A model generated the notes under the pieces. It worked only from the letters and a program-made list of their open reading frames with translations. It made no database searches and was not told the origin of the DNA. From NCBI RefSeq assembly GCF_007747655.1, contig NZ_CP036274.1:1488001-1552000 (forward strand): a stretch of 64,000 nucleotides of DNA, read 5' to 3'. Positions within the stretch are counted from its first letter, which is position 1, and each line of letters starts with the position of its first letter. Shown one piece after another: positions 10,276 to 18,848 of the stretch. The DNA comes from Anatilimnocola aggregata. GTDB lineage: Bacteria; Planctomycetota; Planctomycetia; Pirellulales; Pirellulaceae. The position numbers and the translations under genes are program-made.

Positions 10276-10451
10276 AGGAAACCCGAAGCGTCAGCGAGGA
10301 AAGCGAGCGGGAGGCCCGGAAGCCTATTTCTCTCGTGATTCGTTGAGATGACTCGCGCGGCACCATAGCGAGGGCAACAGCGAATGGTCTAACGATCGCG
10401 ACGGCTCTTCACCGCGATCAGCACGCGCCTCGCTCACGCTTCGGGTTTCCT
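10276..10451. repeat. Dispersed-type inverted repeat, 24-nt arms
   Basis: Arms 10276-10299 and 10428-10451 are reverse complements over 24 nt with a single mismatch; the core is ACCCGAAGCGT(C/G)AGCGAGG. The 128-nt interior has no reading frame. The core resembles short repeats that I recall as frequent between genes of Pirellula-like planctomycetes. A non-autonomous (MITE/REP-like) repeat is the likely nature. Confidence 0.65.
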
Positions 10452-10517
10452 AGCTCGCGATCACTGGCCAGGCTGGGTTAAGATGCCAGCAACACAACTG
10501 GCTCGCAGGCGACCCAC

Positions 10518-11660
10518 GTGAAACTGACGCTCCGCGATCTCTTCTGGCTGATCTTCCTCGCCGCCGTGGCCGTAAGCTGGGGCGTGCAGCACCACCGCGC
10601 TCAAGAGGAACTCGCGACGCAGCGGAATAATCACTGGTTCACCTTCGATCGAAACAAGGGACCAACTCCCGAATCGCTGCGGCGGCGTCAAATCCTCAAG
10701 GAGCTACGCGAGTTCAACGACCAGGATTTACTCGCGAGATTCAACAGGAGTCTTCAGCAAGACAGGACTGTTATCTACACAGACCAACCTGAGTATTCCT
10801 GCTGCCTGACGGAGATGGCCACGCGTGGCCTGTCAACCGAGTTGGAACTCCATCTGAAAGAAAAAACCTTAGTAGCGGGAAGCTGGGTTCCAGAGAACAC
10901 CACCGAGTTAACTGCCTTACGACGGGCACAAGGAAAACCGGACCCGCTCAAGATTACCGTTGGTCCCGGGGCCCAAGGCCCCGGTGGCTACGAACTGGCC
11001 AGTCACCGAATTGAAGTGTTGCTCCAGAATGTTGACGTCGACAATCAACTTGTGCATCACGTCCACTCCCAGGAGCGGAATTACGATCAGTTGTCGCAGT
11101 GGCGTGTGGAACTGAAAGATGTCCATGATCAACCAGTGCCGAATTCCAACTATGTGGATCTAGTACGCGGTGGAACATCTTACCGCAGCCACCTGCAGCG
11201 CGGCGAAACTGAGAAGTATCATTTCGACGTCCGCAAGTACGTAGCGCCACCCGCCACGGGACGTTACCGTTTGCAAGTAATCCTTGGGAGTGAACGTGAC
11301 TACATCGAATACGAACCGGACCTCACCGGGCTAATCGTCATTAGGTCGGAGCCAGTCTGGGTCGACGTGGTGAATCATGGTCATTGGGACGAGCGGTACT
11401 TGCTCGCTCCGCCGCTCGTTTTGCTCTCGGCGGCGAGCCTGTTCGTGGTGGCTACGACGGTCGCCGGGTTGTGGCGACGACGGTTGATTAAGACCGAAGA
11501 TCTGCCGCCGGCCAAGTTCGCCTGGCGCGACTGGCTGGGCTGGTCCCTCGCGATTATCCTCCTCGCCGGTTGGCTGATCGATGTGGGTTACCTCCGGACC
11601 CAACTCGCTGAGCGAGACGAACGAGAAGCCCACTGGACGATGAAACTGGCGAATCCTTAA
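10518..11660 (+). CDS. Hypothetical membrane protein with large exported domain
   Basis: I do not recognise this 380-aa protein. Residues 1-25 form a signal anchor of a style common in planctomycetes (MKLTLRDLFWLIFLAAVAVS), followed by a coiled, charged stretch and a long extracytoplasmic domain (about 30-285). Two further hydrophobic segments occur at about 295-315 and 340-362, with a short arginine/lysine-rich cytoplasmic loop between them. The GTG at 10518 is taken as start because the hydrophobic anchor begins immediately after it; only a weak AGG precedes it. The middle region 'GGYELASHRIEVLLQNVDV...' reads like a beta-sandwich, but I cannot assign it. Upstream lies the repeat area, downstream purK. 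Confidence 0.75.
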   Translation: MKLTLRDLFWLIFLAAVAVSWGVQHHRAQEELATQRNNHWFTFDRNKGPTPESLRRRQILKELREFNDQDLLARFNRSLQQDRTVIYTDQPEYSCCLTEMATRGLSTELELHLKEKTLVAGSWVPENTTELTALRRAQGKPDPLKITVGPGAQGPGGYELASHRIEVLLQNVDVDNQLVHHVHSQERNYDQLSQWRVELKDVHDQPVPNSNYVDLVRGGTSYRSHLQRGETEKYHFDVRKYVAPPATGRYRLQVILGSERDYIEYEPDLTGLIVIRSEPVWVDVVNHGHWDERYLLAPPLVLLSAASLFVVATTVAGLWRRRLIKTEDLPPAKFAWRDWLGWSLAIILLAGWLIDVGYLRTQLAERDEREAHWTMKLANP

Positions 11661-11789
11661 TCGCGGCCAAGCTAACGCAGTTCGCCACTGTCGCAAACGC
11701 ACCAAATAGGCCAGAATCTACGCTTCGTTTGCGCCCTGTTTTGGCCGCTGTTTCGTAGCTGTTCGTCGCTCTGTGATCGCACGTTCACC

Positions 11790-12926
11790 ATGTCCAAAGT
11801 CATTCAGCCCGGCAGTACGCTGGGGGTGTTAGGAAGCGGCCAATTGGGCCGGATGTTCACGATTGCCGCGCGGCGCATGGGCTATCGCGTCCACGTGCTG
11901 TCGCCCGACGACGACACCCCAACCGGCCAGGTGGCCGACGTCGAAATTCGGGCCAACTACGACGACCTCGATGCGATCGAGAAGTTTGCTCAAGGCGTCT
12001 CGGTGGTGACGTTCGAGTTCGAGAACGTTCCGTCTCCCACCACGACCGCCGCCGAGAAGTTCGCGCCGGTTCGTCCCGGTGGGCATGTGCTGCACGTGAC
12101 GCAGAATCGCCTGCGCGAGAAAGACTTTTTGCGTCAGCAGGGAATCGGCACCACTCCCTATCACGCGATTCACAACGAGCAGCAACTGCGCGACGCGCTG
12201 CCACACACGGGTTATCCCGCGGTGCTGAAAACGGCCGACTGGGGTTACGACGGCAAGGGACAAGCCAAAATTCAGCGGGCAGAAGAGATCAGCGGGCTCT
12301 GGCCGAAATTCGCCGGGCAAGAAAGCATTCTCGAAGCGTTCGTCGATTTCTCGTGCGAGATCTCCGTCGTCGGTGCCCGGGGCTGCGATGGCGACTTCGT
12401 GGCCTATGGCCCGATTCACAATTCGCACCGCAATCACATTCTCGATGTTTCGATCTGCCCCGCGCCGGTTTCCGAACGCGTGGCGAACGAGGCGATTGAA
12501 ATCACGCGCACGATCTTCGAGAAGCTTGACGTGGTCGGCGTGCTCTGCGTCGAGTTCTTCGTCACCCGCGACGATCGCCTGCTGGTGAACGAACTTGCTC
12601 CCCGGCCGCACAACAGCGGGCACTTTGGGATCGATGCCTGCGTCAGTTGCCAGTTCGAACAGCAGGTACGCGCGGTCTGCGGCCTGCCTCTCGGTTCGGT
12701 TCGTCAGCATCGCCCCGCTGCGATGGTCAATTTGCTCGGCGATGTCTGGCAGCCCAACTCTCCGCGCTGGGATCAGGCTCTGCGCCATCCCGATATCAAG
12801 CTGCACCTGTACGGCAAGGCCGAGCCCCGCCCCGGCCGCAAAATGGGGCATCTCACCGCCCTCGCCGATACTCCGCAGGCCGCGGCCGAACTGGCCCTTG
12901 AAGCCCGGGCCGCACTGCAGTCTTAA
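11790..12926 (+). CDS. purK: 5-(carboxyamino)imidazole ribonucleotide synthase
   Basis: ATP-dependent carboxylation of AIR to N5-CAIR in purine synthesis, cytoplasmic. The 378-aa length is typical. It starts with a Rossmann-type 'LGVLGSGQLGRMF' (residues 10-22), the PurK hallmark. The ATP-grasp core has 'YPAVLKTADWGYDGKGQ' near 140-156, 'ILEAFVDFSCEISVV' near 179-193 and the metal-binding 'ARPHNSGHFGIDAC' near 271-285. No purE is next to it in this window, so the pathway genes are scattered, as is usual in planctomycetes. The gene is transcribed alone and converges on the ThiF-family gene. Confidence 0.96.
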   Translation: MSKVIQPGSTLGVLGSGQLGRMFTIAARRMGYRVHVLSPDDDTPTGQVADVEIRANYDDLDAIEKFAQGVSVVTFEFENVPSPTTTAAEKFAPVRPGGHVLHVTQNRLREKDFLRQQGIGTTPYHAIHNEQQLRDALPHTGYPAVLKTADWGYDGKGQAKIQRAEEISGLWPKFAGQESILEAFVDFSCEISVVGARGCDGDFVAYGPIHNSHRNHILDVSICPAPVSERVANEAIEITRTIFEKLDVVGVLCVEFFVTRDDRLLVNELAPRPHNSGHFGIDACVSCQFEQQVRAVCGLPLGSVRQHRPAAMVNLLGDVWQPNSPRWDQALRHPDIKLHLYGKAEPRPGRKMGHLTALADTPQAAAELALEARAALQS

Positions 12927-13035
12927 GGTCGCCAGGTTAGCAACTTCCCGTCACTCTCCGCTTGCCAATCAGGCGGCTTTCCTGGCAGCCATCCACTTTC
13001 TTTATTTCGGGAAGTTATTTCGCGCGATCTCTCGA

Positions 13036-14097
13036 TTAGTTACCGATGTAGCGCGCGTAGAGAGATTTCGCTTCGGAGATCTCTTCGGTTCCGCCAATCA
13101 CGGCGCGACCATCAGGAAAAATGGTGAGCTGAAAACTCCCGATGGTCGCTCGCACGAGATAGCGGTTGCGAGTGACCGTGCCGAACGGCTGCAGCTTCGC
13201 TTCCATCTGCTCTAGCGACACGTTCTGTCGATCGGGAAAACTGAGTTGCACGGCATTGCGGCCGCACAGAACCGCCGTGTGGCTTCCCCGCTCGCCGTTG
13301 AGCCAGGGATATTCTTGGCCGCTGCAGGTGGGGCATTGCGCGCGGTCCATTTTGCCGAGATTGATCTGCCGAATCGTCGCATCCCATAAGTCGAAAATGG
13401 TCCATGTCCGGCTGATGGCTTCTGGATGCCCGCTAAGAATCTTCATTGCTTCGCAACATTGCCACGAAGCGACAATGTTGATGATCGGCGACAAGATGCC
13501 CGCGGTATCGCACGTCGGCGAACTTCCCGGCGGCGGAGTATCGGGCATCAAGCACCGCAGGCAAGGGGTTTCGCCAGGAAGGATAGTAAGCGTTTGACCT
13601 TCGGCCCCCAGGCAGCCCCCATAGACCCACGGAATGTTGAACTTCACTGCGGCATCGTTGAGCAGATAGCGCGTTTCGAAGTTGTCGGTTCCATCGAGCA
13701 ACAGATCGACACCCGCGATCAGCGTTTCGATATTCGTATGATCGAGGTCGGCGACGTGGGCTTCGATTTCGATTTGGGAATTGATTTTCGCCAACCTGTT
13801 CTTGGCGGCGATCGCTTTGGGCAATCCCGCCGCGACATCGTCTTCGTCGTAGAGGACTTGCCGCTGCAAGTTGTTCAGTTCCAAAAAGTCGCGATCGATG
13901 ATGCGCAACTGCCCGACCCCGGCGCGGGCCAGCGTATTCGCCTGCACGCTGCCCAGCGCGCCGCAGCCCACAATCAACACCCGGGCGGCAAGCAGCTTCC
14001 GCTGCCCCTCTTTGCCCAGGGGCGCAAACCGCCACTGGCGCGCATAGCGGGCCAGGTCGTCGGGAATTGTCGAATCGTCAGCAGGGTGTGCGGTCAT
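13036..14097 (-). CDS. ThiF/MoeB/HesA-family sulfur-carrier adenylyltransferase
   Basis: This family adenylates the C-terminal Gly-Gly of a ubiquitin-like sulfur carrier (ThiS, MoaD or relatives). The nucleotide-binding glycine motif 'GCGALGS' is near residues 44-50, followed by 'IIDRDFLELNNLQRQVLYDEDDV' with the catalytic Arg/Asn pattern, and 'LLDGTDNFETRYLLND' near 133-148. Two CxxC pairs (CLRC near 180, CPTC near 257) form the usual zinc site. The last 80 residues are an extra beta-rich domain, present in planctomycete members. Whether the carrier is ThiS or MoaD cannot be told from this window, because no thi or moa neighbours are present. Confidence 0.9.
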   Translation of the reverse strand: MTAHPADDSTIPDDLARYARQWRFAPLGKEGQRKLLAARVLIVGCGALGSVQANTLARAGVGQLRIIDRDFLELNNLQRQVLYDEDDVAAGLPKAIAAKNRLAKINSQIEIEAHVADLDHTNIETLIAGVDLLLDGTDNFETRYLLNDAAVKFNIPWVYGGCLGAEGQTLTILPGETPCLRCLMPDTPPPGSSPTCDTAGILSPIINIVASWQCCEAMKILSGHPEAISRTWTIFDLWDATIRQINLGKMDRAQCPTCSGQEYPWLNGERGSHTAVLCGRNAVQLSFPDRQNVSLEQMEAKLQPFGTVTRNRYLVRATIGSFQLTIFPDGRAVIGGTEEISEAKSLYARYIGN

Positions 14098-14230
14098 ACG
14101 AAAAGCGAAGCATTGCAGTGTGGAAGTGAATAGAATTCAGTTTAGCCCGGCAGGCGGGGAATAAAACGAGGGATGGCAGGCTCTTGAAATTAGTCTTCTC
14201 GCAACCTCCTCTTCATCTAGGGTTCGAGTT

Positions 14231-14899
14231 ATGCTCTCACGGCCACGGTTGATCTACGTTTTCAGTCTAGCGTTTGCCAGTTTGCTCGTTGCCGGTTGCG
14301 AGGCAATTCCCGTCGCGCAGCATCCGCTCTCGGATGAAGCGACGTCACAGATCGACGAAGAATTGCTCGGCATGTGGGATGTCATCGCTGAGCCTGAAGA
14401 GCCCAAAGAAAAAGCAGAGAAGCCCGCTGAACCTGCAGCCGACGAAGAACACCCGCCGCGGTTTGCCATTGGCCGGCTCGCGGGCAAAGAGCTGGTGCAT
14501 GAGATGGTGGCCTTGCAGTTGAACGATGGCGGTAGCATCGACGTGCAACGAATTTCATTTTATGGCACGCGCATCGGCGAGCAGCGGCTGGTGAGTATGA
14601 AAGTCGATCCCAATTCCGACGCGGCCGACTACCTCATTCTCCGCTACACCTTCGTCAACGCGAACCGTGTGCTGGTTCATGCGCTCGACCGCGACTTCAT
14701 CACTGCTGCGATCGGGCGCGGTGAATTGAAAGGTGTCGTCAAAAAAGCCGCCACCGCAGATCCCAACGTTGAACCGCGCAAGCAGTCGATTCGAATCACG
14801 GCCAGCGCGAAAGAGCTGCACGAGTTTCTCGTCAAGCACGAGAAGAAAGCTTTTCAGGTCAAAGCCTTCTATCGGCTGCAGCGCGCCGCAGGAAACTAA
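14231..14899 (+). CDS. Hypothetical lipoprotein
   Basis: The 222-aa protein has a lipoprotein signal: a hydrophobic stretch at residues 8-22 ending in the lipobox 'LLVAGC' with Cys23. After a Lys/Glu/Pro-rich linker (about 55-78) comes a single folded domain with no recognised family. It probably sits in the outer or cytoplasmic membrane facing the periplasm. Planctomycetes have many such single-domain lipoproteins. It is flanked by an oppositely oriented ThiF-type gene upstream and a convergent TPR gene downstream, so there is no operon context. Confidence 0.8.
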   Translation: MLSRPRLIYVFSLAFASLLVAGCEAIPVAQHPLSDEATSQIDEELLGMWDVIAEPEEPKEKAEKPAEPAADEEHPPRFAIGRLAGKELVHEMVALQLNDGGSIDVQRISFYGTRIGEQRLVSMKVDPNSDAADYLILRYTFVNANRVLVHALDRDFITAAIGRGELKGVVKKAATADPNVEPRKQSIRITASAKELHEFLVKHEKKAFQVKAFYRLQRAAGN

Positions 14900-14931
14900 C
14901 TCGCGGCAGGAAATTAGCGCCGCAAGAGAAG

Positions 14932-15594
14932 TTACTTTCCTTCGAGTGTCCGCTGCAGGTAATCGACCTGCGCCCGCACATCTTCCAGGTCGGGATTGAG
15001 CTTCACCGCGCGGCGAAAGCACTCGAGCGCGGCAAAGGGGTCATCCATTTCGAGATAGCAGTGCCCCATGCCGACGGCAGCGCCGAAGTGATAGGGATTG
15101 ATCTCAAGTGTTTGGTGACAATCGTTGGCGGCATCTTCCCACCGCTGCGTGGCGAAGTAACCGATGGCCCGTTGATTCCAGGCTTCGGCGAACCAGGCTG
15201 CCTCGTCGATCAACTGCCCGGCCGCTTCAATGGCTTCGGCATGATGCTGTGAATCGTTGAGGCGGCAGATCACTTGCAACGATTGCTGCTGCTGTTCGCT
15301 GCCGTCTCGCAGCCAAAGCGTGCGAATGCCGTTATCGGCGAGCAAACGAACGGCGCGATCGTGATCGTGCAGCGCGCGGCCGAGGGTCGCATTGTGCGAA
15401 TAGTCACCCAGAAAACTGATCGCGAGCACGGCCGCACGTCGCGAAACATGCTGACCGTAATTGGCTAGGCGTTCGAGAGTCGACAGCAGGTAATGTTCCG
15501 ACACTCCCTGAACAAAACCAGCTGATTCCTCGGTATCGAGATACCGATGGTACAACTGATCGAGTCGAGGTGCGCGGGTGGGAATTTTGGTCAC
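14932..15594 (-). CDS. TPR-repeat protein
   Basis: A 220-aa soluble protein. The N-terminal half (about 20-95) has HEAT-like helices ('VSRRAAVLAISFLGDYSHN'). The C-terminal half has two to three tetratricopeptide repeats, seen in 'AWNQRAIGYFATQRWEDAANDC', 'YHFGAAVGMGHCYLEMDD' and 'AALECFRRAVKLNPDLED'. These suggest a scaffold for protein contacts, without enzymatic motifs. The start is a GTG (complement of CAC at 15592-15594). The gene stands alone and ends 32 nt from the lipoprotein gene. The partner is unknown. Confidence 0.8.
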   Translation of the reverse strand: MTKIPTRAPRLDQLYHRYLDTEESAGFVQGVSEHYLLSTLERLANYGQHVSRRAAVLAISFLGDYSHNATLGRALHDHDRAVRLLADNGIRTLWLRDGSEQQQQSLQVICRLNDSQHHAEAIEAAGQLIDEAAWFAEAWNQRAIGYFATQRWEDAANDCHQTLEINPYHFGAAVGMGHCYLEMDDPFAALECFRRAVKLNPDLEDVRAQVDYLQRTLEGK

Positions 15595-15774
15595 GTCAGG
15601 CCATTCCGTCTCTCAGCAGCGGTCAAACTCAGCTCAATCGCAGTCGCGGTGAGGCCGTGCTTTGAGTCTAATTAGAGCGTCTGTGATCAACAACCGAAGG
15701 CCAGGGGCAATTGCGGCGAATTTCGTTCTCCGCGATGGCACGGTTGCCGCAAGATAGGAAAAGGAGGCAGAACT

Positions 15775-16944
15775 TTGTCACTTCAGCGCTCGCTTCGGGG
15801 TCGAATTTGGCGACTGCCGCACCTCGTTCTGCTGGTCGGTTTCACTACGTCGATCTGTGGCGGTTGGTTTGGCAGCGATTGCACCGATCGTGTGGCCCGC
15901 GCGGCCGACGTCGACTGGCGGATCGGTCTCGACTTTCGAAAGGCCCTGGAATTACCGCTCGGAATCAACTGGGGCGATAATCCCGCCCGCGAAGCGCTCA
16001 CGAATCTTTCGAACAATCAGCGCGTCGCTATCTGGCTCGATCGCCGCGTCGATCCCGGCAAGAAATTGCAATTCGAATCGCAAGATCTTCCGCTCGATGT
16101 CACGCTGGATAAACTGTGTGAGAAATACCGGCTCGGTCGCTCGGTCGTCGGACCAGTCGTCTATATCGGCCCGCCAGCAACGACAGAGAAGCTAGCCACG
16201 CTGGCAGCCGTCAAGCGCCAGCAGGTCGGAACTCAATCGGCACAAGAGCGGGCGAAGCGGGCTCGTTCCGCACCGCTCATCATTCCGGCCTTGGCCGAAC
16301 CCCGCGAACTCATGCGCGAACTCGCGCAGCAAGCTGGCGCCACGCTCGTCAATCCCGAAGCGATTCCGCACGACCTATGGCCCGCGAAGATGCTCCCGCC
16401 CCTCACGCTGGCCGATCGAATGACACTGATCCTGGCTGGTTTCGATCTCACGTTTGAAACAAGCGCCGATGGCAGCAGCCTGCGCATCGTGCCGGCGCCG
16501 GATAAGGTTGACTACGAAGAGAAGTACTCCTGGCGCAGCGCCAATGGCTCGCTGGCCTCGCAACTGATGAAGAAGTTCCCCGAGCTCAAGATTCGGCAAA
16601 CAACCGATGGCGTGGTCGTCATTGGCAAGTACGAAGATCACGAACTGATCGACCGCATGCTCAGTGGCGAGACGGTGCGAACTGCCAAAGTTGTTCCCGG
16701 TGACAAACGCTATTCGCTGCGGGTGGAGAATCAGCCAGCAGGTGCCATCGTCAAACGCATGGCCAAGGAACTTGGCAAAGAGATGGAATACGATCCCGCG
16801 CTCACTCCCAAGTTGCAGACCAAAGTGAGCTTCAATGTCAAAGATGTGACGATGGAAGATCTGCTCGCGGCCGCGCTCAAGCCCCTGGGCCTCGCGATTG
16901 AAATGAAAGAGGCTTCGCTGGTGGTTGTCCCCGCGAAGCCCTGA
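15775..16944 (+). CDS. Exported protein with STN/secretin-N-like domains
   Basis: The 389-aa protein begins at a TTG; the AAGGAGG ribosome-binding site at 15761-15767 lies 7 nt upstream and decides this start. A signal peptide covers about residues 1-43. Two regions, about 60-130 and 315-389, show the short beta-alpha-beta pattern of secretin/TonB short N-terminal (STN) domains: the second reads 'KVSFNVKDVTMEDLLAAALKPLGL'. The middle part (about 180-290) repeats similar spacing. Role unknown; secretin-like N-domains usually bind exported partners in the periplasm. It is convergent with the Pro/Gly/Arg-rich gene and far from the gspD in this window. Confidence 0.75.
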   Translation: MSLQRSLRGRIWRLPHLVLLVGFTTSICGGWFGSDCTDRVARAADVDWRIGLDFRKALELPLGINWGDNPAREALTNLSNNQRVAIWLDRRVDPGKKLQFESQDLPLDVTLDKLCEKYRLGRSVVGPVVYIGPPATTEKLATLAAVKRQQVGTQSAQERAKRARSAPLIIPALAEPRELMRELAQQAGATLVNPEAIPHDLWPAKMLPPLTLADRMTLILAGFDLTFETSADGSSLRIVPAPDKVDYEEKYSWRSANGSLASQLMKKFPELKIRQTTDGVVVIGKYEDHELIDRMLSGETVRTAKVVPGDKRYSLRVENQPAGAIVKRMAKELGKEMEYDPALTPKLQTKVSFNVKDVTMEDLLAAALKPLGLAIEMKEASLVVVPAKP

Positions 16945-16990
16945 TTTTCATCAAATTCCTCACGCCGTGCGCGAGGAGTAACTCTGCAGG

Positions 16991-17899
16991 TTAGAACGAG
17001 AGGGTTTCATCGTCGCGTGGCGGTGGTGGACGACGGCCACCTTCTTCGCGATCGCGCCCTTCGGGACGACGATCACCTTCACCACGTCCGGCATCGCCAC
17101 GGCCCGGTGGAGGACCACCGCGACCACGGGGCGGACCGGCATCGGGACCACGACGTTCATCATCGCGCCCTTCGGGACGACGATCACCTTCACCACGTCC
17201 GGCATCGCCACGTCCTGGCGGAGGACCACCGCGACCACGAGGCGGACCGGCATCGGGACCACGACGTTCAGCATCGGGACCACGACGTTCATCATCGCGC
17301 CCTTCGGGGCGTCGATCACCTTCACCACGTCCGGCATCGCCGCGGCCCGGTGGAGGACCACCAGGGCCACGTTGTGTCATGCGCGGTGGTGAGCGGAAAC
17401 CGCCGGGACCAAAGCCACCTGGGCCGCGACCGAAGTGGCTGGGTCCACGACCAAAACCACCGGGACCAAAACCACCCGGCCAACGGCCAAAGCTGCCGGG
17501 GCTTGGTCCGCGGAAACCTTGCGGGCCGCGAGCAGCACCCATCGGCGGCCGGAAACCCGGCGGGCCGGGACTGCGGCTTCGCTTCAGCTCGCGCAGTTCC
17601 TTTTCGAGTTCGTCAACTTTCTTTTCCAGGTCGGCAATCTTTCGATCCGCCGATGAGCCGGCGTGCGCAGAACCATGATCTCCACCACGACCGCGATGTT
17701 CTGGACCGCGATGTTCTGGACCGCGCCGGGGAGGGCCGCCCTGAAAGTTCGCGAAGCTCTTTTCATCGGTCGCTTCGCTGGTTTGAGCAGCCGCCGCCGA
17801 GTCCACTTCTTCCGCCTCATCAGCTGCTACCCAGCTTGCCGGAGCACTTGCTCCGAACAAGCATGCGAGCACCGCAGCTGTCCGCCAAAATCGTTGCAT
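16991..17899 (-). CDS. Exported Gly/Pro/Arg-rich repeat protein
   Basis: No family assigned. The 302-aa protein has a signal peptide (1-26), a short acidic region, a coiled-coil segment (about 83-110, 'DLEKKVDELEKELRELKR') and then about 190 residues of low-complexity Gly/Pro/Arg/Asp sequence. That tail contains three near-identical copies of a 37-residue unit (PPPGRGDAGRGEGDRRPEGR and continuation). Such tails are disordered and strongly cationic. It is last in a leftward cluster with an ECF sigma factor, a possible anti-sigma factor and a second Pro/Gly-rich exported protein, and is a candidate target of that sigma factor. The opposite strand is also open here, but only because of the repeats. 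Confidence 0.75.
   Translation of the reverse strand: MQRFWRTAAVLACLFGASAPASWVAADEAEEVDSAAAAQTSEATDEKSFANFQGGPPRRGPEHRGPEHRGRGGDHGSAHAGSSADRKIADLEKKVDELEKELRELKRSRSPGPPGFRPPMGAARGPQGFRGPSPGSFGRWPGGFGPGGFGRGPSHFGRGPGGFGPGGFRSPPRMTQRGPGGPPPGRGDAGRGEGDRRPEGRDDERRGPDAERRGPDAGPPRGRGGPPPGRGDAGRGEGDRRPEGRDDERRGPDAGPPRGRGGPPPGRGDAGRGEGDRRPEGRDREEGGRRPPPPRDDETLSF
17042..17375. repeat. Tandem coding repeats, 111-bp unit
   Basis: Three near-identical copies of a 111-bp unit lie in tandem within the Gly/Pro/Arg-rich gene. The block starting GCGCCCTTCGGG appears at 17054, 17165 and 17297; the last interval is 21 bp longer because of one extra short RRGPDA(E) unit. The near identity at the DNA level indicates recent duplication or slippage. 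Confidence 0.85.
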
Positions 17900-18056
17900 C
17901 GAACCTACTCCTTGCCTTTGTCAGTGCGCAGAACATTCCCGGCCGACGAGGTGATTGCACTTGGCAATCGCTGCCGGTTTACTACCAGAAGAAAACACAG
18001 AACGGATCACCTGCCCAAACAGTAAGGCAGGTGAAACTCAATCGTAACGAGCGAGC

Positions 18057-18791
18057 TTAGAAGTCTTGATCGCTGTCATCGCCAGTCAATTCGCCCAATC
18101 GCTTCCGCACAATCCCTTCGCGGGTTTCATTTCGCTTGGTGACGGCTTCGCGGAGCCTCTTCAGCTCTTCCTCCATCCGTTTGACCTGTAACTCACGGCG
18201 TTTCTGACGAACATCGAAGTGCTCGTTAAGAACTGTCGTCAATTCTTCTACCAATTTAACCCGCTGGTCGCGCGGAAGTTGCCGTATCTTGCGAGAGATT
18301 TCCAGACTTTTCTCCTCGTGTTCAACATCAGACTTCATCAGCGCGTACATCTCGGGGTCGTGCTGCTCCAGTCGTTGCCAATCCATACCAGGCCCCAGCA
18401 TGCCTGGACCACCTGGGCCGCCCATTCCAGGTCCTCCGGGGCCACGAAACGGACCGCCAGGGGGTGGAGGTGGACGATCGCCGGGGCCACCTTCGCGCGG
18501 CGGGGGGCGATCGCCGGGCTTCCCGTCTCGCGGCGGTGGATTGAACCCGCGCTCTCCCCCTGGGCCAAAGCGTGGACCTCCCGGACCCGGACCGGGGCCA
18601 CCAGGTCCACCGTCTTCAAATCGACGCGGCGGCGGCCCGCCTTCGCCCCGCGGTTGTGGAGCATCACCTTCACGAACCGAGCGCGGCGGAGCGGGCTGCT
18701 TCACATCCGACTTGGCGTCTTGCGCATCAGTCACAACGCTGCTGGCAACGAGCAGAGCGGCGCTCATCGCCAGGTAGTAAGAATGACGCAT
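18057..18791 (-). CDS. Exported Pro/Gly-rich protein with helical C-terminal domain
   Basis: A 244-aa protein with a signal peptide (1-24), then about 110 residues rich in Pro, Gly, Arg and Asp, and a helical domain at about 140-235. The helical part is highly charged ('KSLEISRKIRQLPRDQRVKLVEELTTVL' type) and resembles the all-helical periplasmic Spy/CpxP style only in general form. The ATG at 18791 was preferred over a start further upstream because GGAG lies 8 nt before it. It is 57 nt downstream of the putative anti-sigma gene on the same strand, so probably part of the same transcript and possibly a periplasmic sensor or effector of that system. Confidence 0.78.
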   Translation of the reverse strand: MRHSYYLAMSAALLVASSVVTDAQDAKSDVKQPAPPRSVREGDAPQPRGEGGPPPRRFEDGGPGGPGPGPGGPRFGPGGERGFNPPPRDGKPGDRPPPREGGPGDRPPPPPGGPFRGPGGPGMGGPGGPGMLGPGMDWQRLEQHDPEMYALMKSDVEHEEKSLEISRKIRQLPRDQRVKLVEELTTVLNEHFDVRQKRRELQVKRMEEELKRLREAVTKRNETREGIVRKRLGELTGDDSDQDF

Positions 18792-18848
18792 CGCAGGTTC
18801 TCCGAAATCGGACTTGTTCGAGGGTGAGGTGGGCAACACCAGCGGCGA

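Noticed and set aside
11829-12851. Minus-strand frame opposite purK
   Set aside because: Mirror of a well-recognised gene; no start signal or domain.
17042-17375. CRISPR-like array
   Set aside because: The repeats are coding, directly adjacent, without unique spacers of constant length.
17017-18060. Long plus-strand frame (about 347 codons) rich in His, Asp and Arg
   Set aside because: It is antisense to two Gly/Pro/Arg-rich genes; the low-complexity GC-rich repeats keep the opposite strand open. No ribosome site or domain.
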